DNA of 64,000 nucleotides from NCBI RefSeq assembly GCF_046237015.1, contig NZ_JBJYIN010000009.1:62001-126000 (forward strand), read 5' to 3'. Position numbers and translations under genes: made by a program. The notes beneath the pieces were generated by a model. The model was not told the DNA's origin and searched no databases. It saw only the letters and a list, made by a program, of their open reading frames with translations. Positions 19,064-28,124 of this stretch are shown here, one piece after another. How positions within the stretch are numbered: the first letter of the stretch is position 1; each line of letters starts with the position of its first letter. Source of the stretch: JBJYIN01 sp046237015 (GTDB lineage Bacteria; Pseudomonadota; Gammaproteobacteria; Enterobacterales; Enterobacteriaceae).

Positions 19064-19717
19064 ATGAAACGAGTCGGCATCGTCCTGAGTGGATGTGGTG
19101 TTTTTGATGGTTCTGAGATTCACGAAGCGGTACTGACGCTACTGGCGGTGGATCGTGCTGGTGCAGAAGCCGTTTGCTTTGCGCCAGATAAACCACAGTT
19201 TCATGTGGTTAATCATCTTACTGGTGACGTAACCAATGAGAATCGCAACGTTTTAACCGAATCGGCACGTATTGTCAGAGGGAAAATACAGCCCCTTTCA
19301 ACGGCTGATGCGCAGCAACTTGACGCATTGATCGTGCCTGGAGGTTTCGGCGCGGCTAAAAACCTGAGTGACTTTGCTACGCAAGGAGCAGCCTGTCAGG
19401 TTGATGAATCTTTAAAATTACTCACCCAGGAAATTTATAAGCAAAATAAACCAATTGGTTTTATTTGCATCGCGCCAGCCCTGCTCCCCGTGTTGTTGGG
19501 CGAACCTGTTCGTCTCACAATTGGTAACGATATTGATACGGCGGAAATGATAGAAGAAATGGGCGGAGAGCACATAGTTTGCCCGGTGGATGACATCGTG
19601 GTTGATGCTGAGCACAAAATAGTGACCACCCCTGCTTATATGCTCGCCAATTCCATCAGCGAAGCGGCGAAAGGCATCGATAAACTGGTATCTCGCGTGT
19701 TGGGCTTTACCGAATGA
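19064..19717 (+). CDS. elbB: Glyoxalase ElbB (isoprenoid biosynthesis protein, DJ-1/PfpI-like)
   Basis: This is a DJ-1/PfpI superfamily protein with weak glyoxalase activity in E. coli, where it was first linked to isoprenoid supply. The start ATG 19064 follows Shine-Dalgarno GAGGGA by 7 bases; the ATG three bases earlier is closer than ideal. The 217-residue product has the family core VPGGFGAAKNLSDFA and the nucleophile-elbow cysteine in FICIAPALLP. It overlaps mtgA by ATGA, so the two are translationally coupled. Confidence 0.94.
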   Translation: MKRVGIVLSGCGVFDGSEIHEAVLTLLAVDRAGAEAVCFAPDKPQFHVVNHLTGDVTNENRNVLTESARIVRGKIQPLSTADAQQLDALIVPGGFGAAKNLSDFATQGAACQVDESLKLLTQEIYKQNKPIGFICIAPALLPVLLGEPVRLTIGNDIDTAEMIEEMGGEHIVCPVDDIVVDAEHKIVTTPAYMLANSISEAAKGIDKLVSRVLGFTE

Positions 19718-20451
19718 CAGGTAAACGACGCAAGAAGGGATTCTTGACGCGTCTTGGTTATTGGTTTTTTCGTGGGCTTTTGGTCATCTCTGGAATATGG
19801 ATGGCCGGTATTTTACTGTTTTCATTTTTACCGGTTCCATTTTCGGCAGTCATGGTCGATCGCCAACTCAGTGCATGGTTTGGTGGCGATTTTCGTTACG
19901 TTGCCCATTCAGACTGGGTCTCCATGGATGAAATTGCGCCAGTGATGGCATTGGCTGTGATTGCCGCGGAAGATCAAAAGTTCCCACAGCACTGGGGGTT
20001 TGATTTGGATGCCATTAACTCCGCGTTAAAACATAATGAGAGGAATACTCGTCGGATTCGCGGGGCATCGACGCTCTCGCAACAAATGGTGAAAAACTTG
20101 TTCCTATGGGATGGTCGCAGCTGGTTACGTAAAGGTCTTGAGGCTGGGCTCACCGTCGGTGTGGAGCTGGTTTGGACTAAACAGCGGATTTTAACGGTCT
20201 ATCTGAATATCGCTGAGTTTGGACCTGGCCTCTTTGGCGTGGAAGCAGCCGCGAAGCACTATTTTAATAAGTCAGCCAGTCGATTAACGGCACATGAGGC
20301 CGCATTGCTCGCCGCGGTATTGCCGAATCCGATTCGTTTTCGGGTGAACGCGCCCTCCGGTTATGTGATTCAGCGGCAGCAATGGATCCTGCGGCAAATG
20401 CGCCAAATCGGCGGGGAGCCATTTTTACGTGCGAATGCGTTGCTAAATTAG
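19714..20451 (+). CDS. mtgA: Monofunctional peptidoglycan glycosyltransferase MtgA
   Basis: MtgA is a membrane-anchored glycosyltransferase (GT51) that polymerises lipid II into glycan strands in the periplasm. The 245-residue product has one N-terminal membrane helix (about 16-37) and the GT51 motifs AAEDQKFPQHWGFD (catalytic Glu), RGASTLSQQMVKNLFLW and LTVYLNIAEFGPGLFGVEAAA. No transpeptidase domain is present, consistent with the monofunctional type. The ATG overlaps the elbB stop. The next gene on the strand is 106 bp away and unrelated. Confidence 0.96.
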   Translation: MTGKRRKKGFLTRLGYWFFRGLLVISGIWMAGILLFSFLPVPFSAVMVDRQLSAWFGGDFRYVAHSDWVSMDEIAPVMALAVIAAEDQKFPQHWGFDLDAINSALKHNERNTRRIRGASTLSQQMVKNLFLWDGRSWLRKGLEAGLTVGVELVWTKQRILTVYLNIAEFGPGLFGVEAAAKHYFNKSASRLTAHEAALLAAVLPNPIRFRVNAPSGYVIQRQQWILRQMRQIGGEPFLRANALLN

Positions 20452-20557
20452 GATTGTTTAATACCCATCATTTCACTCAACACCTATTGGGTCTGGTTTT
20501 ATGCGTGTTGTCTCCATCTGTCTGTAACGTGATAGGCCTTCTGGCGAAGAGGATGCT

Positions 20558-21838
20558 ATGCGGTTGAGTCATTTATTATTTTTTGTCGTGTTGCTATGGG
20601 GAAACACTCCCGCCGTTAATGCGGTAACTGAAGCCCCCCATTTCTATGCCTTTCTGCCATCTTCCCCGCTTTCTTCCACTAAACAACAGTTGCAGACGCG
20701 TGTGGAGAAACCTCAGACTCGTCTGGCTTATCGCCAATTGTTGTCTCGAGCCGATCGCGTATTGAATATCCCTAATCCGACAGTGATCGAAAAGAAATCA
20801 ATGCCGCCAAGTGGTTCCCGGCATGATTATTTGAGCCTCAGCGCTTACTGGTGGCCCGATCCCAGTAAAGCTGATGGTTTGCCTTGGGTTCGACGTGATG
20901 GCGATGTTAACCCGGCTAGTAAGGATGAGCAGAGTGATGGTATCCGGTTGGCAACGTTTACCTCTCAAGTTCAAGTATTGGTGCTGGCATGGTATTTTTC
21001 AGATAATCAGGCCTATGCCGATAAGGCGATTTCAATGGTCCGTACCTGGTTTCTCGATCCTGCCACTCGAATGAACCCTAATCTGAATTATGCGCAAGGT
21101 GTGCCTGGCATTGCGTCAGGAAGAGGGGCTGGCGTGCTGGATGGCCGCTATTTTGCTACCCGCCTTGTTGATTCACTGATTATGTTGCGTAGCGCATCGG
21201 GTTGGACTCAACGCGATGAACAGCGTATGCAGCTATGGATGACTGATTATCTGCATTGGTTGCAATTTAGTGAGTTAGGGAAAAAAGAGGCGGCGGCGAA
21301 AAACAACCATGGTAGTTGGTATACGGTACAAGTTGCGGGTGTTGCCTGGTATCTGGGTAAAAACGATGTAGTGAAGTCTATGTCTGAATTACTGAAGCAA
21401 AAATTGGATCATCAATTGATGCCTGATGGTTCACAACCGGAAGAGCTGGCGAGGACTCGCTCCTTTCACTATAGCTACTTTAATCTTCAGGCGGTCACCT
21501 ATATGGCCATATTGGCTTCTCGGGTAGATGAGAATCTTTGGCAATATCGAACAGCACGAGGTAGTAGCCTGCTGAAAGCGTTAGATTTCATGGCCCCTTA
21601 CCTGGATGAGAATAAACCTTGGCCGCATAAGACGATGGATCGACAGAGTAGCCGTTTGATACCACTGCTGTTGCAGATGGAACGTGAGTTGAAAACGACA
21701 CGATACCTTGCCCAAATGAAGCAGGCCGGATTTGGTGCGTTGTTGTCGGGAGAGAATGATGGCAGTCAGGAAAATGAAAGGGGGATTATCAGCGCGGAAA
21801 CGCGTCGCGCTATCTGGTTATTGTCGTCGGCTGGATAA
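20558..21838 (+). CDS. Secreted alginate-lyase-family (PL5-like) protein
   Basis: This is a predicted exported protein of 426 residues with a Sec signal peptide (cleavage near VNA, residue 22) and a helical alginate-lyase domain. The best family marks are the Asn249-Asn250-His251 triplet followed by GSWY, like the catalytic NNH of PL5 AlgL, and the SLSAYWWPDP segment near residue 95. Substrate is not known; alginate, another uronate polymer or an endogenous polysaccharide are all possible. It stands alone between mtgA and the convergent dolP, with no alginate biosynthesis genes nearby, so the role cannot be read from context. A GAGGAT Shine-Dalgarno sequence precedes the ATG. Confidence 0.8.
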   Translation: MRLSHLLFFVVLLWGNTPAVNAVTEAPHFYAFLPSSPLSSTKQQLQTRVEKPQTRLAYRQLLSRADRVLNIPNPTVIEKKSMPPSGSRHDYLSLSAYWWPDPSKADGLPWVRRDGDVNPASKDEQSDGIRLATFTSQVQVLVLAWYFSDNQAYADKAISMVRTWFLDPATRMNPNLNYAQGVPGIASGRGAGVLDGRYFATRLVDSLIMLRSASGWTQRDEQRMQLWMTDYLHWLQFSELGKKEAAAKNNHGSWYTVQVAGVAWYLGKNDVVKSMSELLKQKLDHQLMPDGSQPEELARTRSFHYSYFNLQAVTYMAILASRVDENLWQYRTARGSSLLKALDFMAPYLDENKPWPHKTMDRQSSRLIPLLLQMERELKTTRYLAQMKQAGFGALLSGENDGSQENERGIISAETRRAIWLLSSAG

Positions 21839-21859
21839 TGAATTCTCAATGAGGTACGC

Positions 21860-21883
21860 GTCCCTGTCTATTATGACAGGGAC
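21860..21883. terminator. Hairpin between convergent alginate-lyase-like gene and dolP
   Basis: GTCCCTGTC (21860-21868) pairs perfectly over 9 bp with GACAGGGAC (21875-21883) around a six-base loop. It lies in the 70-bp convergent gap without T-runs and may serve both genes. Confidence 0.5.
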
Positions 21884-21908
21884 GGCACAAGGTCATGTGT
21901 AAAAAAGG

Positions 21909-22481
21909 TTATTGCAGGTAGGTGAAAGCGGTTGTGACGTGTTTCACCCCGCTGATTTTGCTGGCAGTCTCTGCGGCTGATCTCCCTTCACGCTGCGTCA
22001 CGAGACCCAGCAGAAAGACTTCGCCGTTCTCGGTGGTGACTTTCACATTGGACGATTTAACGGTATCGCTTGCCAGAAGTTGGGAACGAACCTTGGTTGT
22101 GATCCAGGTATCCATCGATGCCGTTCCCATCGAAACTGGCGTACCTTGACGAATCTCGTTATAGACTTCGGTCGCACCATCTACGCCAAGCGCAATTTGC
22201 TTAGCTCGATTAGCTAGCTCTGTATTGGGCGCTTGTCCTGTCAGCAGCACTTTCCCCTGATAAGCAGTTGCAATAATACGCGCATCCTTTTTCAACTGTT
22301 CATCTTTGCCGATTGCATTCGCTACGCGAACTTCCAATGTACCATCGTCAACCTGAGTGCCGACGGTTCGCGGATCGGTTACCGTTTTTGTCGCGACGGC
22401 ACTACCGACCGCAACAACCCCGATACAGCCTTGTAGCAACAGGGCGATAGACAGCACGGCAAATGCAAAACTTATCCTCAT
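21909..22481 (-). CDS. dolP: Outer-membrane lipoprotein DolP (YraP), dual BON domain
   Basis: DolP is an outer-membrane lipoprotein that binds anionic phospholipid at division sites and supports envelope integrity and BAM function in E. coli. The start is ATG 22481, preceded by AAGGAG at six-base spacing; a TTG 18 bases upstream would overlap the diaA stop but is less well supported. The 190-residue product has a lipobox ending at Cys19 (LLLQGC) and two BON domains (about 45-115 and 125-190). It is last in the lpoA-yraN-diaA-dolP cluster, 14 bp after diaA. Confidence 0.95.
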   Translation of the reverse strand: MRISFAFAVLSIALLLQGCIGVVAVGSAVATKTVTDPRTVGTQVDDGTLEVRVANAIGKDEQLKKDARIIATAYQGKVLLTGQAPNTELANRAKQIALGVDGATEVYNEIRQGTPVSMGTASMDTWITTKVRSQLLASDTVKSSNVKVTTENGEVFLLGLVTQREGRSAAETASKISGVKHVTTAFTYLQ

Positions 22482-22495
22482 GTAGTGCTCCTTAA

Positions 22496-23086
22496 TCAAT
22501 CGTTCTGGTGTGGAAAAAGCGTGTTATCAATCAAATCGCACAGACAGTTAACGGTCAACATGTGCATTTCCTGAATGCGGGCGCTGCGGTGAGAAGGAAT
22601 GCGTATTTCCACATCCTGCGGGCCAAGTAACCCCGCGAGCTCCCCGCCATCGTAACCGGTGAGTGCGATAATCGTCATGTCTCTGGTTACCGCCGCTTCT
22701 ACGGCTTTGACGATGTCTCGGCTATTCCCTCGAGTCGATATTGCCAGTAATACATCGCCAGTTTGTCCTAGCGCTCGAACTTGTTTAGCGTAGACCTCCT
22801 CATGTAGCCGATCGTTAGCTATTGCAGTTAAGACCACATTATCTGCGTTAAGTGCAATGGCCGGTAAACTGGGGCGCTCGGCTTCAAAGCGGTTGATCAT
22901 GCTGGCAGCAAAATGCTGTGAATTAGCGGCTGATGTCCCGTTACCGCAGCACAGGATTTTGTTGCCATTCAGCAGGCATTGCACCAGTGCGGTAGCGCCA
23001 CGAGAAATAGCATCTGGCAAGGCTTCTGCCGCAGCAATCTGAGTTTGAATGCTCTCGGTAAAACAAACTTTTATTCTATCCAGCAC
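22496..23086 (-). CDS. diaA: DnaA initiator-associating protein DiaA
   Basis: DiaA is a tetrameric SIS-domain protein that bridges DnaA molecules at oriC to promote timely replication initiation. The 196-residue product is close to identical to the E. coli protein over its whole length, including the phosphosugar-binding-like CCGNGTSAANSQHFA loop and the AISTRGNSRDIV segment. It lies in the lpoA cluster, 161 bp after yraN. Confidence 0.96.
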   Translation of the reverse strand: MLDRIKVCFTESIQTQIAAAEALPDAISRGATALVQCLLNGNKILCCGNGTSAANSQHFAASMINRFEAERPSLPAIALNADNVVLTAIANDRLHEEVYAKQVRALGQTGDVLLAISTRGNSRDIVKAVEAAVTRDMTIIALTGYDGGELAGLLGPQDVEIRIPSHRSARIQEMHMLTVNCLCDLIDNTLFPHQND

Positions 23087-23247
23087 GTTGAATTAACCTA
23101 CTCTAATTAAAATCCATGAATGAAGAATCCATACCACTCTTGTTCATCGTTTACGGATACCTGGTTGAGCAAAGTGTCGATACCCATTTTTGTATCACCT
23201 TCGATCTTTGCTTCAATGCTCGTCATTGATGAAAGGTTTTGCGCGGC

Positions 23248-23604
23248 TTACCCTTGCGCGTTAAAAGCGTTAGGGAGCCAGACAAATTGATCGCCAGTCA
23301 TTGCCAGCACATCAAAACGACAGTCTACCGTATCAAAACTGGCATTCTGTCGAGCGAGCCAGACCGAAGCGGCATGGAGCAACCGTTGCTGTTTACGGCG
23401 AGTGACACTGGCTGCGGCGCCCCCAAAGTCGGCATTGCATCGGTATCGCACTTCCACAAACACCCAGGTTTGCTGGTCGCGCATGATTAAATCGATTTCA
23501 CCGCCGCGAAACGTAGCATTTGCTGCGATGAAGTGTAAACCGGCGCGTTCAAGATAGCGCCGGGCCAGTTGTTCATAGTGGGCACCTGCCGCTCTGCGGT
23601 TCAG
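23248..23604 (-). CDS. yraN: UPF0102 endonuclease-fold protein YraN, apparent CTG start
   Basis: YraN belongs to a small family with a restriction-endonuclease-like fold; its function is unproven. The in-frame coding sequence extends upstream of the ATG at 23484 through the conserved core (ARRYLERAGLHFIAAN, then RGGEIDLI, then VFVEVRYR, holding the E-x-D and E-V-K/R motif). Translation from that ATG would lose half the domain. Between the lpoA stop and the in-frame stop at 23656-23658 there is no ATG, GTG or TTG. The best start is CTG 23604, which overlaps the lpoA stop as CTGA, the position of the usual ATGA overlap. This gives 118 residues, similar to the 131 of E. coli. A base change or sequencing error in an original ATG is the alternative. 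Confidence 0.8.
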   Translation of the reverse strand: MNRRAAGAHYEQLARRYLERAGLHFIAANATFRGGEIDLIMRDQQTWVFVEVRYRCNADFGGAAASVTRRKQQRLLHAASVWLARQNASFDTVDCRFDVLAMTGDQFVWLPNAFNAQG

Positions 23605-25625
23605 GATGCTGGCACCAGTTGTCCCTGACGATATTGCAGCCAGGTCAGTTGACGATTAATCGCGCAATCCTGAGTTGAGCTTAGCAACCCGGTGGCCCCG
23701 GCAATCTGATGCCCTGGGATCTGGCGCATTTCACCAAAGTGGCTGGCAAGGGTCCAGGCATCCATTCCCATGGCGTAGAGACGAACGAGCGAGTAGTCAT
23801 TTCTAAACTGGCTGCTAACCTGCTGCATGAGTGCGGGATTGGCTCCGGTCAACAGTGGGATATCGCTGAACTGTAGCCCTTCCATTTCAAGCCGGAAATC
23901 GGGGCCGCTACCAGCCTGAAAACTACGGGAACTGGCATATAACGCTGGTCGTGAACGAGATGTTGTGCGCATGTCGATCATGGGCTTGATGAGTGAAAGC
24001 TCATCGGGTGTCGCGATGATATAGACCGCATCAATATTGCCGCTGATGGATGAGCTCACCGTTGGTTGTACTTGTGCCGGAATGGTTAAACCCGCAACGG
24101 TTGTACTCGGTTGTGCCTGCGTTGGCATTGCATTGACCGGTTGACCGCTGAGACTTAACCCTGCTCCGCTATTTATCGCCTGCTTGAGTTCAGACGTGCT
24201 ACCAAAACGTTGCTGCAACAGGCCACCGCCACCTTGTTGTGTCCATGCCTGGGCAAACGCATTGACGATACGATCGCCTAGATTACCGCGTGGCACCAAG
24301 AGCAACGGCTGTTGTTTACCCTGTTGATGAATGAATTTCGCTGCGTCTCGAGCCTCATCTTCAGGCGATAATGCGAAATAGCAAATGTTCGGGCTATTTT
24401 GTACTTGTTCTGGCTGGTTAAGCGCCAGAATATTGATTGAAGACTGGCTATTAGATAGTTGATCTACTTCATTTTTCAGTAGCGGTCCAATGATGAGTGA
24501 AGCGCCATCCTGCTGCGCCTGAGTCAGGATATTTGCTAAAGGCTGTGAAGAAGTGTCATAGACTTTTACCGGTAGCGTGCTCGCCAGATTAGTCGGTGTC
24601 ATCGGTTCGACCGATGCTGGGTTGGCGGCTGATGCGATGTCTGAACTGTACTCTGGTTGTGAGGATGCCGCTGGACTATCCGTCGTTGTGGCGTCCTGAC
24701 TAACGGTTCCTGCCTGAGCCTCAGTAGAAGGTTGGACGGCGGATGCTGAGGTGGTCAGCGTTGCTTGCCCACTTTTAGCGGCATTGAAGCCTTGTTGAAT
24801 GGCGTTGGCAAACACCTGGGCCTGACCGTTCAACGGCAGGAGCAGCGCAATGCTATTAACCGCGGTTTGCTGGAAATTCAGAACCTGATTTAACTGTGCT
24901 GGTAATGTTTTCGTGGCAGGATGATGCGGATAGCGAGTTTGCCAATCTTGAATCGCGGCTTTGAGCTGGTCAGGTGACTGACGGCTATTTTGATAGGTAT
25001 TCAGTAATTCCACCCAGCCTGCCAGCGTATTTTCATTGGCATTAATCAGTAATGCACCCGATTCTTGCTGATTTATTTGCGTCAGTGCCAGCCAGGTTTG
25101 ATCGAGATTTGACTGGTGTTCCTGACCTTGCAGTAACGGTTCCTGAGCGATATAAGCACGTAGCAATGTGATGGATGGGCGAGCCTGATTAGCATTGATT
25201 TGCGCCTGATAATAGCGTTGCTTCTGTTGTTCACTAAGCGCGTTAATATCCAACTGACCTAATGCCGTATTGGTTGCATCGACATGATTCTGGGCGGCAG
25301 ACAGTTCGGCACTGAGTAGTTGCCGTTCTTGTGTTTGGGCATCGCTCAATTTTTCAGGTAACGAGCTAAACTGCTGGCTAGCCTGTGGCACTTTGCCTTC
25401 CTGCATCAAAGAACGAATCGCAAGTAATTGCCAGTCAGCCTTGTTATTATCGCTGCTCTGCTGCATCTGTTGCAGGTAATAATCAGATGACGCATCAGCC
25501 TTGCCCTGAACTTCGGATGACGGACTTTGCGGAGCCTGACTTGGACAGCCTGCGAGAAACAGTGCCGCTAACAAAACAGGGATAATACGCCCTGTCTGGG
25601 TACGGACGAAATGAAAGGGAAGCAT
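23601..25625 (-). CDS. lpoA: Outer-membrane lipoprotein activator of PBP1A, LpoA
   Basis: LpoA is an outer-membrane lipoprotein that spans the periplasm to stimulate the transpeptidase PBP1A (MrcA). The 674-residue product has a lipobox ending at Cys27 (LFLAGC), an N-terminal TPR-like helical domain (about 40-260), a low-complexity Ser/Thr/Ala/Gln linker (about 285-345) and a C-terminal periplasmic-binding-protein-like domain. A second low-complexity Gln/Pro/Thr stretch (about 500-530) falls inside that domain. It heads the cluster and is divergent from rsmI across 61 bp. Its stop codon overlaps the proposed yraN start. Confidence 0.95.
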   Translation of the reverse strand: MLPFHFVRTQTGRIIPVLLAALFLAGCPSQAPQSPSSEVQGKADASSDYYLQQMQQSSDNNKADWQLLAIRSLMQEGKVPQASQQFSSLPEKLSDAQTQERQLLSAELSAAQNHVDATNTALGQLDINALSEQQKQRYYQAQINANQARPSITLLRAYIAQEPLLQGQEHQSNLDQTWLALTQINQQESGALLINANENTLAGWVELLNTYQNSRQSPDQLKAAIQDWQTRYPHHPATKTLPAQLNQVLNFQQTAVNSIALLLPLNGQAQVFANAIQQGFNAAKSGQATLTTSASAVQPSTEAQAGTVSQDATTTDSPAASSQPEYSSDIASAANPASVEPMTPTNLASTLPVKVYDTSSQPLANILTQAQQDGASLIIGPLLKNEVDQLSNSQSSINILALNQPEQVQNSPNICYFALSPEDEARDAAKFIHQQGKQQPLLLVPRGNLGDRIVNAFAQAWTQQGGGGLLQQRFGSTSELKQAINSGAGLSLSGQPVNAMPTQAQPSTTVAGLTIPAQVQPTVSSSISGNIDAVYIIATPDELSLIKPMIDMRTTSRSRPALYASSRSFQAGSGPDFRLEMEGLQFSDIPLLTGANPALMQQVSSQFRNDYSLVRLYAMGMDAWTLASHFGEMRQIPGHQIAGATGLLSSTQDCAINRQLTWLQYRQGQLVPAS

Positions 25626-25686
25626 ACTGTATCCAGTGATTTTTTTTAAAGATGCTCAATATTAAATCGGCAACTCGGATGAAACA

Positions 25687-26574
25687 ATGAATCAAGACCA
25701 ACAAGCAGACATTTCTGCATCGACCCTCTACATTGTCCCTACGCCGATCGGTAATCTGGGTGATATTACTCAGCGTGCGCTAGCAGTGCTACAACGTGTT
25801 GATTTGATTGCCGCTGAGGATACTCGACATACCGGACTGCTGTTACAACATTTTGCCATTAATGCGCGACTGTTCGCATTACACGATCACAATGAACAAC
25901 AGAAAGCAGACACATTGCTTACTAAATTGCAGTCTGGACAAAGTATCGCGTTGGTTTCTGATGCGGGTACGCCACTGATTAACGATCCTGGCTACCATCT
26001 GGTAAGGCGTTGCCGCGAAGCGGGAATACGTGTGGTGCCGCTACCGGGAGCCTGTGCAGCCATTACGGCATTGTCAGCGGCGGGGCTTCCTTCAGATCGT
26101 TTTTGCTATGAGGGTTTTCTGCCCGCAAAGACTAAAGCGCGAAAAGATGTGTTACGCGAGCTGATGGAAGAGTCTAGAACCCTGATTTTCTACGAATCTA
26201 CACATCGGTTGATTGATAGCTTACAGGATATGGTCGACGTGATGGGACCAGAACGCTACGTGGTATTGGCACGTGAAATCACGAAAACCTGGGAGTCTAT
26301 CCAAGGTGCCCCCGTAGGCGAGTTGCTGGCTTGGGTAAAGGAAGATGACAATCGTCGTAAGGGCGAAATGGTGCTGATTGTCGAGGGGTATCACGCAGAT
26401 GAGAATGCCTTACCGGCTGCCGCATTACATACGCTATCTTTGCTGCAAACCGAGTTGCCATTGAAAAAGGCGGCGGCGTTGGCGGCGGAGATTCACGGAG
26501 TGAAAAAAAATGCGCTTTATCGCTATGCGCTAGAACAAGACAGCATTGGTGATGAATCTGAGGATGACAAGTAG
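25687..26574 (+). CDS. rsmI: 16S rRNA 2'-O-ribose C1402 methyltransferase RsmI
   Basis: RsmI 2'-O-methylates C1402 in the decoding centre of 16S rRNA, where RsmH adds N4 methylation. The 295-residue product is a class III (tetrapyrrole-type) SAM methyltransferase with TPIGNLGDITQRA at the N terminus, SDAGTPLINDPG and GACAAITALSAAGLP SAM-site loops, and a C-terminal helical domain. It is divergent from lpoA. Its last codons overlap the promoter of rnpB. Confidence 0.96.
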   Translation: MNQDQQADISASTLYIVPTPIGNLGDITQRALAVLQRVDLIAAEDTRHTGLLLQHFAINARLFALHDHNEQQKADTLLTKLQSGQSIALVSDAGTPLINDPGYHLVRRCREAGIRVVPLPGACAAITALSAAGLPSDRFCYEGFLPAKTKARKDVLRELMEESRTLIFYESTHRLIDSLQDMVDVMGPERYVVLAREITKTWESIQGAPVGELLAWVKEDDNRRKGEMVLIVEGYHADENALPAAALHTLSLLQTELPLKKAAALAAEIHGVKKNALYRYALEQDSIGDESEDDK

Positions 26575-26592
26575 GGCAAATTGCCCTATTAT
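26564..26592 (+). promoter_or_regulatory. rnpB promoter overlapping the rsmI 3' end
   Basis: ATGACA (26564-26569, five of six -35 bases) and TATTAT (26587-26592, five of six -10 bases) are separated by exactly 17 bp. A GC-rich discriminator (CCGCGCCG) follows, with the mature rnpB 5' end about eight bases beyond. The -35 box overlaps the rsmI stop codon. A 7-bp inverted repeat (AGGGCAA, 26573-26579; TTGCCCT, 26581-26587) fills the spacer and could be the rsmI terminator. Confidence 0.7.
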
Positions 26593-26600
26593 CCGCGCCG

Positions 26601-26974
<374 letters not shown>

Positions 26975-26986
26975 CTTTATTATGAA

Positions 26987-27008
26987 ACCCCGCTTAGGCG
27001 GGGTTTTT
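26987..27008 (+). terminator. Intrinsic terminator of rnpB
   Basis: ACCCCGC (26987-26993) and GCGGGGT (26998-27004) form a hairpin with a TTAG loop, followed by TTTTT. Confidence 0.92.
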
Positions 27009-27141
27009 GCGTATCATTACCCCTTCAAATTTATTGAATCTCTTCATCACAGATCTCTGACTTTTTCTACGACACAAAACGAGTAAAGTAGCGCTATAAC
27101 GTGCTACGGCATAATGCCAACTTTTCTTTGAGGATATTCTT

Positions 27142-27927
27142 ATGAACAACACTTCCCGGATGCCCGCACTGTTCCTCGGCCATGGTAGCCCGATGAACGT
27201 GTTGGAGAACAACCCTTATACACAAGCATGGCAAACGTTGGGTGAGTCTTTGCCACGACCCAAAGCTATTGTTGCCGTGTCAGCGCATTGGTACACCCGT
27301 GGTACTGCGGTGACAGCCATGGAAAAACCGCGAACTATCCATGATTTCGGCGGTTTCCCACAGGCGTTGTTTGATACCGAGTATCCGGCCCCTGGTTCAC
27401 CCGCGCTTGCCGAGAAAATTCAGCAGGTGCTGGCGCCTTACCCTGTTACTGCCGATCACGACCAATGGGGGTTGGATCATGGCTCCTGGGGGGTGCTGAT
27501 AAAGATGTATCCCAGCGCGGATATTCCGGTGGTTCAACTCAGTGTGGATGGAACCCAGCCTGCGGCATACCACTACGAGCTTGGACGTAAATTGGCGGTG
27601 TTGCGGGATGAAGGGATGATGATTGTTGCCAGTGGTAATGTGGTACATAACCTACGTATGGTGAAATGGGATGGCAACGCTGAGCCTTATCCGTGGGCGA
27701 CCTCATTCAATCAATTTGTACGTGATAATCTGGCGTTCCACGGGGACGATCATCCTCTGGTGAATTTTATGCAGCATCCTGGGGCGGCATTATCGAACCC
27801 GACGCCGGACCATTATTTGCCACTGTTGTATATTCTGGGCAGTTGGGATGGTGAAGAGGCGATTAGCATTCCGGTTGATGGTATCGAAATGGGCTCATTG
27901 AGCATGTTGTCGGTGCAGGTGGGATAA
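27142..27927 (+). CDS. ygiD: 4,5-DOPA extradiol dioxygenase (YgiD)
   Basis: YgiD is a LigB-type extradiol dioxygenase; the E. coli protein cleaves DOPA to betalamic-acid-type products in vitro, with an unknown native substrate. The 261-residue product has metal-ligand segments LGHGSPM (His14), VSAHWYTRG (His49) and SGNVVHNLR. In E. coli ygiD neighbours tolC-ygiB-ygiC; here the same genes follow after the Sel1-type gene. A likely terminator follows. Confidence 0.93.
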   Translation: MNNTSRMPALFLGHGSPMNVLENNPYTQAWQTLGESLPRPKAIVAVSAHWYTRGTAVTAMEKPRTIHDFGGFPQALFDTEYPAPGSPALAEKIQQVLAPYPVTADHDQWGLDHGSWGVLIKMYPSADIPVVQLSVDGTQPAAYHYELGRKLAVLRDEGMMIVASGNVVHNLRMVKWDGNAEPYPWATSFNQFVRDNLAFHGDDHPLVNFMQHPGAALSNPTPDHYLPLLYILGSWDGEEAISIPVDGIEMGSLSMLSVQVG

Positions 27928-27940
27928 AATTGACCCTGAG

Positions 27941-27965
27941 AGGGGATCTAGCAAGGTCCCCTTTC
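27941..27965 (+). terminator. Terminator-like hairpin after ygiD
   Basis: AGGGG (27941-27945) pairs with CCCCT (27958-27962), extended by A-T and G-T pairs, and is followed by TT. The 14-bp position after the stop supports a terminator role, though the T-run is short. Confidence 0.45.
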
Positions 27966-28124
27966 AGACAAATGGCAGCGTAGCGGTTCGTCATAGCGAA
28001 CCTAAGCCTATCACGCTTGCGAAGGTAATAATCTTTCCTATATCAATATGTTACCTGAATAAAAATGCCTGCCTACGCGGAAATGACGGTGATAGTGGGA
28101 AAGTTTGCCATCAAATACGTGCGT

